Source: Dehalococcoidia bacterium (GTDB taxonomy: Bacteria; Chloroflexota; Dehalococcoidia; GIF9; AB-539-J10). From it: a stretch of 5,900 bases of DNA. This document shows, in pieces, positions 1 to 5,751 of the stretch; the stretch's first letter is position 1, and each line of letters opens with the position of its first letter. The notes under the pieces were generated by a model, which worked only from the letters and a program-made list of their open reading frames with translations, did no database searches and was not told the origin of the DNA. The position numbers were made by a program, and so were the translations under genes. Where the stretch lies: positions 1 through 5,900 of the forward strand of contig JAUWOB010000065.1 of assembly GCA_030612345.1 (NCBI GenBank), in the 5' to 3' direction.

Positions 1-1138
1 GAGGTTGGTGGGCGTGGGGGCCGCCAGGGTGAGAGACCTCTTTGAACAGGCCAAGCGTAAGGCGCCGTGCCTCATATTCATCGATGAAATCGATGCCGTG
101 GGCCGCCACCGTGGGGCTGGCCTAGGCGGAGGGCACGACGAAAGAGAGCAGACCCTGAATCAAATCCTGGCTGAGATGGATGGCTTCGATACCAGTACGA
201 ACATCATTGTCATGGCAGCCACCAATCGTCCCGACATCCTGGACCCGGCCTTGCTGCGTCCCGGTCGGTTTGACCGCCATATTGTCATCGACCTGCCCGA
301 TATAAGAGGCCGTAGGGCTATCCTGGAGGTACATGCCAAGGGCAAGCCACTGGCCAAGGAAGTTGACCTTGAGACTATAGCCAAGGAGACGCCGGGATTC
401 AGCGGCGCCGATTTGGCCAATCTCATCAACGAGGCTGCCATCCTGGCTGCCAGACGCGGCCGCAAGGACATCACATTGAAGGAGCTTGAGGATGCCGCCG
501 ACCGTACCATGGCCGGACCCGAAAGGAAAAGCCGTGTGATCAGCCCCAAGGAGAAGGAGATAACCGCCTATCACGAAAGCGGACATGCCTTGACGGCCAG
601 GATATTGCCCAACGCTGATCCTGTGCACAAGATCTCCATTGTTCCTCGAAGGATGATTGGTGGCTGGACACGCCTGCTGCCGGCCGAAGACCGCTATCTA
701 TGGACTAAGTCTCAGTTCCATGATGGATTGGCGGTACTCTTGGGCGGACGTGTTGCCGAGGAAATCATCTTCGGGGACATTACTACCGGTGCCCAAAACG
801 ACTTGGAGCAAGCGACTAAGCTGGCAAGAAAAATGGTCACCGAGTACGGCATGAGCGACAAACTGGGCCCGCGTATCTTTGGGCAAAGGCAGGAACTCGT
901 CTTTCTGGGGCGCGAGATAAGTGAACAAAGGGATTACGGCGATAAGATAGCCGACGAAATCGATGCAGAGGTGCACGATATTATCCAGCGGGCCTACAAG
1001 AGCGCGAAGAAGATTCTGAGCGCTAACAAGGAAAAACTAAAACAGCTAGCGGAAGCGCTGAAAGATCGTGAAACTCTCGATGGACCCGAGCTCGAGAGAA
1101 TATTCGAGGGCTTATCACCACAGCCGAACCCAAGCTAA
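1..1138 (+). CDS. ftsH: ATP-dependent zinc metalloprotease FtsH, C-terminal part (5' end outside window)
   Basis: FtsH is a membrane-anchored hexameric AAA+ protease that extracts and degrades misfolded membrane proteins and some short-lived cytosolic regulators. The reading frame is open from base 2, so the N-terminal membrane region and Walker A lie upstream of the window; about 378 residues remain of a usual 600-650. Counting the codon at base 5 as residue 1, visible motifs in order are: the pore-loop region ([12 protein letters not shown]), Walker B LIFIDE (23-28), the second region of homology with RPGRFDR arginine fingers (R85, R88), the zinc site HESGH (190-194), and the third zinc ligand, Asp266, in GAQNDLEQA. 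The C-terminal helical tail is normal and ends in TAA. Odd points: Leu stands where the conserved pore Phe of the FVGVG motif is expected, and the zinc motif has Ser for the usual Ala. The gene is convergent with metG, 44 bases between stops. The family call is near certain. Confidence 0.97.
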   Translation, partial: RLVGVGAARVRDLFEQAKRKAPCLIFIDEIDAVGRHRGAGLGGGHDEREQTLNQILAEMDGFDTSTNIIVMAATNRPDILDPALLRPGRFDRHIVIDLPDIRGRRAILEVHAKGKPLAKEVDLETIAKETPGFSGADLANLINEAAILAARRGRKDITLKELEDAADRTMAGPERKSRVISPKEKEITAYHESGHALTARILPNADPVHKISIVPRRMIGGWTRLLPAEDRYLWTKSQFHDGLAVLLGGRVAEEIIFGDITTGAQNDLEQATKLARKMVTEYGMSDKLGPRIFGQRQELVFLGREISEQRDYGDKIADEIDAEVHDIIQRAYKSAKKILSANKEKLKQLAEALKDRETLDGPELERIFEGLSPQPNPS

Positions 1139-1182
1139 GTCAAGGACCGAGAGGGACGCGCGGATATGCCTTCGTCTTAAGG

Positions 1183-2868
1183 CTACGCCCCTGCCTGGTC
1201 CTCCTGCCAGGAGCCAAGCCGGCTAGTTTCTTGAGCGACAATATCCTCATCCAGCTTGACAAATAGCGGCTCGGGCTGGCGAAGCTTCTGCCCGGGAGGC
1301 AAAAACTGAGCTTTCCAACCTGATTCCTTCACACTACCGTCAAATCCCAGAAAGGAATGCAGTTCTTCAGAACTGAAGGGAAGGAAAGGATAGAAGACAG
1401 TTTTCAATACTGTGAGTACAGAGAGGGCAGTATAGACGGACCTGGCGGCAGTGTCTCGTTTCGTCTCAATTGTCTTCCACGGAGCTTGTTCGTCAAGATA
1501 ACGATTAGCTTCCTTGGCCAGGGACATAGCTTCCTTGACCGCCGCCTTAAACCCACAACGATAAAGCAGTTTGTCCACGCGGCCTAAGGCAGCTTCATCC
1601 TCATGAAGCAAGCTCTGGCTAAGTTCATCCAGTTCCCCCGCCGGAGGCACGACTCCATCGAAATTGCGCTGAGCAAAGGTGAGGACACGATGAGCCAGAT
1701 TGCCATAGGTGGCTACCAGTTCATTGTTGTTACGCCGCAGGAACTCCCGCCAGGAAAAATCACTGTCCCCGGTCTCAGGCATATTTGCCGATAAAGTGTA
1801 CCGCAGGGCATCCGGAGCATATCGTTCCAGGTAATCATGTAGCCAGACCGCCCGGTTACGACTGGTAGAGAGCTTCTTGCCTTCAATAGTCAACCATTCA
1901 TTGGCTGGCACGTCATAAGGAAGATTCAAGCTACCATAGCCCATCAGCATCGCCGGCCAGCTAAGGCAATGGAAAAAGATATTGTCCTTGCCGAGGAAGT
2001 AGAAGCTCCTGGCGTCCTCCTGCCAGAAAGCTTGCCAGGCGGTATCGTCTCCCTGCAGCTTTGCCCATTCCTTGCTTGCTGATAGGTAACCGATTACATT
2101 CTCAAACCATACATAAAGGCGTTTACGCTCAAAGCCTGGTTGCGGCACAGTTACTCCCCAGTCCAAATCGCGAGTGATCGCTCTGTCCCTCAGTCCCTCG
2201 TTCAGAAATTTCCACGCGCCGCCAAGCACATTGCGCCGCCAATGAGTCTGCTCTTTTATCCAGGCAGCCAGCCTGTCCTGAAACGAAGAAAGGCGCAAGA
2301 AGAAATGCTCTGAAAACTCAAAGCGAGGCGGAGTGGAGCAAAGGTGGCAGCGAAGCTCCTTAAGCTCGGATGGGCTCAAGGGCTTGCCACACTCATCACA
2401 TTCATCACCTCTTGCCTTATTGAAGTCACAATAAGGACAGGTACCCTCCAGATAGCGGTCCGGCAGGAAACGCTGGCATTTGGGGCAATAAGCCTGCACC
2501 ATTTTGTCTTTGTAGATGTAGCCCTTCTCGAGCAAAGTCAGGAACATATCATGAGCAACTTGAGTATGATTGGGAGTGTCGGTGGTGGTAAACAAATCGA
2601 ACGAGATGCCCAGTCTCCTCCAGCAATCGACGAATTGTTTGTGGTACCTGGTTGCCACTTCCTGCGGCGTGACAGATTCTTGTTCAGCACGAATCGTAAC
2701 CGGCGTTCCGTGCTGGTCACTACCCGAGACCATCAGCACGTCATTGCCCTTAAGGCGATGATAGCGGGCAAAGATATCGGCCGGCAGATAGGCACCGGCG
2801 ATATGTCCCAAATGCAGGGGGCCATTGGCATAAGGCCAAGCAACACCAATGAAAATGTGCTCGCTCAA
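1183..2868 (-). CDS. metG: Methionyl-tRNA synthetase
   Basis: This cytosolic class I aminoacyl-tRNA synthetase charges tRNA-Met with methionine using ATP. At 561 residues it has the catalytic and anticodon-binding domains but no C-terminal tRNA-binding (EMAP/tRBD) extension. Residues 11-22 hold WPYANGP followed by the HIGH motif as HLGH (19-22). The connective peptide carries four Cys-x-x-Cys knuckles (128/131, 144/147, 157/160, 174/177), the two-zinc arrangement known from archaeal-type MetRS. GKDNIFFH is at 293-300 and the KMSKS loop appears as KLSTS (332-336). The helical anticodon-binding domain follows from about residue 370. The start is TTG: an in-frame TGA lies four codons upstream, a GAGGGA Shine-Dalgarno sits 5 bases before TTG, and the protein begins MSEHIFIGVAWPYANG as expected. 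The next ATG (residue 46) would remove HLGH. A separate promoter precedes it, so it can be transcribed independently of the upstream rsmI pair. Confidence 0.97.
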   Translation of the reverse strand: MSEHIFIGVAWPYANGPLHLGHIAGAYLPADIFARYHRLKGNDVLMVSGSDQHGTPVTIRAEQESVTPQEVATRYHKQFVDCWRRLGISFDLFTTTDTPNHTQVAHDMFLTLLEKGYIYKDKMVQAYCPKCQRFLPDRYLEGTCPYCDFNKARGDECDECGKPLSPSELKELRCHLCSTPPRFEFSEHFFLRLSSFQDRLAAWIKEQTHWRRNVLGGAWKFLNEGLRDRAITRDLDWGVTVPQPGFERKRLYVWFENVIGYLSASKEWAKLQGDDTAWQAFWQEDARSFYFLGKDNIFFHCLSWPAMLMGYGSLNLPYDVPANEWLTIEGKKLSTSRNRAVWLHDYLERYAPDALRYTLSANMPETGDSDFSWREFLRRNNNELVATYGNLAHRVLTFAQRNFDGVVPPAGELDELSQSLLHEDEAALGRVDKLLYRCGFKAAVKEAMSLAKEANRYLDEQAPWKTIETKRDTAARSVYTALSVLTVLKTVFYPFLPFSSEELHSFLGFDGSVKESGWKAQFLPPGQKLRQPEPLFVKLDEDIVAQETSRLGSWQEDQAGA

Positions 2869-2873
2869 GCTCT

Positions 2874-2879
2874 TCCCTC
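2874..2879 (-). promoter_or_regulatory. Shine-Dalgarno of metG supporting a TTG start
   Basis: On the minus strand GAGGGA lies 5 bases before the TTG at 2868-2866. An in-frame TGA (2880-2878) overlaps this site, so no start codon further upstream is possible. This fixes TTG as the initiation codon of metG. Confidence 0.8.
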
Positions 2880-2891
2880 AGAGGCAGGCCT

Positions 2892-2920
2892 ATTATAAAC
2901 GATTGGCTACTCCGCGTCAC
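2892..2920 (-). promoter_or_regulatory. Probable sigma70-type promoter of metG
   Basis: Reading the minus strand, a -35 element GTGACG (2920-2915, 4 of 6 matches to TTGACA) is followed by a 17-base spacer and a perfect -10 TATAAT (2897-2892). Transcription would begin near base 2885, giving a leader of about 17 bases that contains the Shine-Dalgarno. It lies in the 90-base gap between the zinc-ribbon gene and metG. No long leader exists here, so a T-box or other large leader riboswitch controlling metG can be excluded for this promoter. Confidence 0.65.
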
Positions 2921-2958
2921 CGTCAGGAACTGGACCTCTCAGACGGGACTGCTCATAG

Positions 2959-3162
2959 TCATTGCTTGGGCAGAAAGGTGATTGTCTGCTTGCCTTTCTC
3001 CGCTGTATATGAGACGTAACCACGGCTCGAGCAGCAGTCAATACAAAGACGCTGCCTCCCATCTCCTTCCCCATTCACCACAAGATAACGCTCTCCATAC
3101 TTGAGAGGACGATGACACTCATCACATTCCATCTTGCCTATAGCGATACAACCACGGCGCAT
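2959..3162 (-). CDS. Small zinc-ribbon-like protein, function unknown
   Basis: This 67-residue protein is not recognised as a named family. It has two Cys-x-x-Cys pairs, C13/C16 in CDECHRPL and C40/C43 in LCIDC, 23 residues apart, the pattern of a four-cysteine zinc ribbon or LIM-like knuckle; C5 and C44 are extra. There is no signal peptide or membrane segment, so it is probably cytosolic. The ATG at 3162 is preferred over the second Met (residue 11) because AAAGGAG sits 5 bases upstream of it. That site lies inside the 3' end of rsmI, whose stop codon is one base from this start, so the two genes are almost certainly co-transcribed and translationally coupled. This hints at a role linked to RNA or translation, but that is inference only. 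Possible roles include zinc-dependent RNA or DNA binding, or protein-protein contacts. Confidence 0.8.
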   Translation of the reverse strand: MRRGCIAIGKMECDECHRPLKYGERYLVVNGEGDGRQRLCIDCCSSRGYVSYTAEKGKQTITFLPKQ

Positions 3163-3163
3163 T

Positions 3164-3856
3164 CTAGCTCCTTTCCTGCGATTTCAGCCAGGCTCGAGTC
3201 CTGCCTTCAACAACGAGGCTAAACTCCCCTCGCGGTTCCGTGAAATGCTCCCTAGCCTCGCTCACTCTGCCCCGGAAGATCTCCTCGTGAACCTTGGTAA
3301 GCTCACAGCATACAGATAGTCTTCTGTTGCCGAACATTTCTTCAATATCGCTCAATGCCTCTCCAAGGCGATGGGGTGTCTCGAAAGCAACTATCGTTCT
3401 TGGCTCATCTGCTACTGAACTGAGAAGACGCTGCCTAGACCCCTTTCGGCGCGGCAGGAACCCAATGTATACGAATTGGTCAGTCGGTAACCCCGAAACG
3501 ACCAGCGCCGTAATCACTGCTGAAGCACCAGGAATGGGTACCACAGTGATCCCGCGCCCGATGGCAGCACCGATAAGCTCGTAACCAGGATCGCTCAGCC
3601 CGGGCATGCCCGCTTCCGAAACCAGAGCCACATCTTCCTTCTGCAGATAACCCAGTAGATAATCAAGCTTAGCTTTCCTGCTATGCTCATGATAACTTGT
3701 CAACGGAGTTCTTATGTCATAGGCAGTAAGCAAGTGGCGCGTAGTACGGGTATCCTCAGCAGCAATGAGCTTCACCTCCCCCAGGAGGCGCAAGGCACGT
3801 AGCGAAATATCCTCCAGATTGCCAATAGGCGTAGCAATAACATAAAGAACTGGCAT
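3164..3856 (-). CDS. rsmI: 16S rRNA (cytidine(1402)-2'-O)-methyltransferase RsmI
   Basis: RsmI uses S-adenosylmethionine to methylate the ribose 2'-O of C1402 in the ribosomal decoding centre. The protein (230 residues) has the tetrapyrrole-methylase-like fold seen in this family: ATPIGNLEDIS at 8-18, AEDTRTTR at 33-40, the glycine-rich SEAGMPGLSDPGY at 80-92, VVPIPGASAVITAL at 105-118, GFLPRRKGSR at 132-141, ETPHRL at 159-164, ELTK at 185-188 and the closing GEFSLVVEG at 210-218. It is shorter than the E. coli protein (286) because it stops just after the methylase domain and lacks the usual C-terminal extension. SEAGMPG replaces the commoner SDAGTPL. The ATG is fixed by an in-frame TAA four codons upstream. 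No Shine-Dalgarno is visible, and a TATAAT box lies 8 bases before the ATG, suggesting a leaderless transcript. It heads a unit with the downstream zinc-ribbon gene. Confidence 0.95.
   Translation of the reverse strand: MPVLYVIATPIGNLEDISLRALRLLGEVKLIAAEDTRTTRHLLTAYDIRTPLTSYHEHSRKAKLDYLLGYLQKEDVALVSEAGMPGLSDPGYELIGAAIGRGITVVPIPGASAVITALVVSGLPTDQFVYIGFLPRRKGSRQRLLSSVADEPRTIVAFETPHRLGEALSDIEEMFGNRRLSVCCELTKVHEEIFRGRVSEAREHFTEPRGEFSLVVEGRTRAWLKSQERS
3168..3174 (-). promoter_or_regulatory. Strong Shine-Dalgarno of the zinc-ribbon gene, inside rsmI
   Basis: The minus strand reads AAAGGAG, then five bases, then ATG. It lies within the last codons of rsmI. It decides the start at 3162 rather than at the second Met (3132), which has no comparable site, and supports translation of this short gene. 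Confidence 0.75.
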
Positions 3857-3864
3857 GAACTGAG

Positions 3865-3893
3865 ATTATACTGAATGCCTGTGATTTTATCTA
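3865..3893 (-). promoter_or_regulatory. Probable promoter of rsmI, giving a nearly leaderless mRNA
   Basis: On the minus strand, TAGATA (3893-3888, 4 of 6 matches to the -35 consensus) is followed by a 17-base spacer and a perfect TATAAT (3870-3865). Only 8 bases separate TATAAT from the rsmI ATG at 3856, so transcription would start at or within about 2 bases of the start codon. The absence of a Shine-Dalgarno there agrees with leaderless translation. Confidence 0.65.
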
Positions 3894-3902
3894 TAGCTTT
3901 CC

Positions 3903-3931
3903 TTGACTTCAGACCGCCATACCTGTATAGT
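3903..3931 (+). promoter_or_regulatory. Strong sigma70-type promoter of guaB3
   Basis: TTGACT (3903-3908, 5 of 6 matches) and TATAGT (3926-3931, 5 of 6 matches) are separated by exactly 17 bases. Transcription would begin near 3938, leaving a leader of about 22 bases before the ATG at 3961. This is too short for a purine riboswitch. The -35 element is 9 bases from that of the divergent rsmI promoter, so polymerase or a regulator bound at one could affect the other. Confidence 0.75.
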
Positions 3932-3960
3932 TTGTGGCAATCTCCATCCGCTGAAGAGAC

Positions 3961-5106
3961 ATGTCTGACGCCGTATTCAAAGAGATGGAATGCGCTTACG
4001 GATTTGATGAAGTGTCGCTCGTCCCCGGAGACGTAACCATCACTCCTGCCCAGACCGACACGGATTTTCTGGTAGGAAAATACACATTCTCCATCCCCAT
4101 TCTGGCCTCAGCTATGGACGCAATTGTCGACCCCGCCTTCGCTGTCAAATTCAACAAGCTTGGCGGGTTAGCTGTCCTTAATCTAGAAGGCATACACACA
4201 AGGTACGAGAACCCCGACGAGCTCTTGAACCAGATTACCCAGGCTCCTGAAAAGGAGGTTACTGCGCTACTGCAGAGTATTTACTCTGAGCCTATCAAGG
4301 AAAACCTCATTGGCCAACGGATCGGAGCAATAAAGCAGGCTGGGGCTGTCTGTGCAGTATCCATGACTCCAACCAACACCAAGCGATTGGCCCCTATAGC
4401 TAAGGATGCCGGGATGGACATACTCGTGGTGCAATCTACCGTCACTACAGCCCGACACATCTCCAAGAGCTATCGGGGACTCATCCTGCCTGAGCTATGC
4501 CAGCAAATGTCCCTGCCTATCATAGTAGGAAACTGCTGCAGCTATAGCGCAGCATTAGAGCTAATGAGAACAGGCATCGATGGCATCCTGGTTGGAGTGG
4601 GGCCCGGGGCCGCCTGCACTACGCGGGAGGTCATTGGCGTGGGAGTGCCTCAGATAACGGCTACTTTGGACTGTGCTGCTGCTAGAGAAGCGTATCTTGA
4701 AGAAAGTGGCAAATACGTATCAGTGATAACAGATGGAGGGATTCGCACCGGTGGTGATTTATGCAAAGCATTTGCCGCCGGTGCTGACGCCGTGATGATA
4801 GCCTCGCCTCTAGCTCAAGCGACAGAAGCACCGGGAAAGAGTTACCACTGGGGCATGTCTCATTCCCATCCGGCATTGCCCAGAGGGACACGTATTAGAG
4901 TTGCCACTGCCGCCCCCTTAGAGCAGATCCTCTTCGGTCCTACCTCCGTCACCGATGGCACTCAAAACCTGGTAGGCGCGCTACGCACCAGCATGGGGGT
5001 GTGCAGCGCCAGAACCATCAGGGAAATGCACAAGGTCAAGATGGTAATCGCGCCATCAATCAAGACTGAAGGGAAGTACTTTCAGACAACCCAACACGTC
5101 CCCTGA
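3961..5106 (+). CDS. guaB3: GuaB3-family IMP dehydrogenase/GMP reductase-related protein
   Basis: This is a 381-residue cytosolic TIM-barrel enzyme of the IMP dehydrogenase/GMP reductase superfamily, GuaB3 branch (IMP dehydrogenase-related, known in actinobacteria, cyanobacteria and others). Visible landmarks are YGFDEVSLVPGDVT (13-26), PILASAMDAIVDP (46-58), GGLAVLNLEGI (68-78), the nucleotide-binding cysteine loop GVGPGAACTTREV with catalytic Cys219 (212-224), GVGVPQ (226-231), DGGIRTGGD (258-266), ADAVMIASPLA (275-285) and the GuaB3-typical YHWGMSHSHPALPRGTRI (295-312). There is no CBS/Bateman pair, which in IMPDH sits after about residue 100. The mobile flap with the IMPDH Arg-Tyr dyad (DRYFQ) is also missing. 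Cyanobacterial GuaB3 has been reported to act as a GMP reductase, so GMP to IMP conversion is the best guess, though IMP oxidation cannot be excluded by eye. The start is supported by an in-frame TGA two codons before it; the Shine-Dalgarno is weak (GAAGAG). Its own promoter precedes it. Confidence 0.92.
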   Translation: MSDAVFKEMECAYGFDEVSLVPGDVTITPAQTDTDFLVGKYTFSIPILASAMDAIVDPAFAVKFNKLGGLAVLNLEGIHTRYENPDELLNQITQAPEKEVTALLQSIYSEPIKENLIGQRIGAIKQAGAVCAVSMTPTNTKRLAPIAKDAGMDILVVQSTVTTARHISKSYRGLILPELCQQMSLPIIVGNCCSYSAALELMRTGIDGILVGVGPGAACTTREVIGVGVPQITATLDCAAAREAYLEESGKYVSVITDGGIRTGGDLCKAFAAGADAVMIASPLAQATEAPGKSYHWGMSHSHPALPRGTRIRVATAAPLEQILFGPTSVTDGTQNLVGALRTSMGVCSARTIREMHKVKMVIAPSIKTEGKYFQTTQHVP

Positions 5107-5109
5107 AGT

Positions 5110-5724
5110 TCATACAAACGCAGAAAGGCAAAACCAGACACCGAAGCCAGCCAGAATCAAAGCACAGACGGCGAACACGATCTTCTGTACTTTCTTTGTC
5201 CACCACCGCCTTGACTCAAATGTGCCCACGGAGAGGAATTCGCTCCAGACCAAATCACAAGGCAAGTGTACCAGGGCAAACAGGATGACCCCGGTGAGCC
5301 CGAAAGCGGCGGCCCCGGCTACTAGAGCTGCCCCCACAGTGGCCCACCATATATAGAAGGCGGGGTTCGCTCCCGTAATCACAATGCCCGTTAGCAAAGA
5401 GCTAGCCGGCAGACCACCCGCCGCACCAATTGCCTTACCGGTAGCTCGAAACATGCGGATGCCCAGGTAAATCAGCATCAAGCCTCCGGCAAGGTATATG
5501 GCCGTTTCCACACGGGGAGAGATGACAAAACGCTCGAATCCGAGATAGATCAAGGCTATGATTGGTATCTCAATGACGGCATGACCTGCTGCAATCCGGG
5601 CACCGGCATGCCTGTCACCATAACCCTTGGTTATGGTAGCTGCAGTGAGTGGCCCGGGGAGCATAACGCCGGTAAGAGAGACGACCGCCGCCGATGCTAG
5701 AAATAGGCTCAGGCTGGTCTCCAT
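5110..5724 (-). CDS. LysE-family (LysE/RhtB-like) small-molecule exporter
   Basis: This 204-residue inner-membrane protein resembles the LysE/RhtB superfamily of amino acid and small-metabolite exporters. About six hydrophobic segments can be seen: roughly 5-25, 43-63, 72-92, 112-135, 141-162 and 180-200. The family PGP motif lies in the first (LPGPLTAATITKGYG, 22-36), and NPAFYIWWATVG (120-131) matches the conserved Asn-Pro plus Trp region of the fourth. The substrate cannot be told from sequence: lysine, arginine, homoserine, threonine and metal exporters share this fold. The ATG at 5724 is the first possible start because TGA lies in frame two codons upstream; no good Shine-Dalgarno is present. 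Only 27 bases separate it from the acidic-tail gene upstream, so the two probably form one operon. The stop faces the guaB3 stop across 3 bases, leaving no room for a terminator outside coding sequence. Confidence 0.88.
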   Translation of the reverse strand: METSLSLFLASAAVVSLTGVMLPGPLTAATITKGYGDRHAGARIAAGHAVIEIPIIALIYLGFERFVISPRVETAIYLAGGLMLIYLGIRMFRATGKAIGAAGGLPASSLLTGIVITGANPAFYIWWATVGAALVAGAAAFGLTGVILFALVHLPCDLVWSEFLSVGTFESRRWWTKKVQKIVFAVCALILAGFGVWFCLSAFV

Positions 5725-5751
5725 GACTCAGTGGACAAAACCGGATTCAGG

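Noticed and set aside
122..628. Long minus-strand open frames opposite ftsH (168 and 129 codons)
   Set aside because: They are fully antisense to a clearly conserved FtsH sequence and have no recognisable protein character.
1168..1183. Possible terminator hairpin GCCTT-6-AAGGC between ftsH and metG
   Set aside because: The stem is only 5 base pairs, cannot be extended (flanking bases mismatch), and has no T-tract on either strand.
1193..1211. Inverted repeat CCTGG-8-CCAGG at the 3' end of metG
   Set aside because: Short stem with a long loop inside coding sequence and no T-run; likely chance in a GC-rich stretch.
2344..2898. 184-codon plus-strand open frame opposite the 5' half of metG
   Set aside because: It is the antisense shadow of well-conserved MetRS motifs and resembles no known family.
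2869..2958. T-box or other riboswitch leader for metG
   Set aside because: The predicted transcript leader is only about 17 bases and the whole gap is 90 bases, too short for a T-box; no specifier-like structure was seen.
2947..2960. Small palindrome GACT-6-AGTC across the zinc-ribbon stop codon
   Set aside because: A four-base stem is too weak for a terminator or operator and has no T-tract.
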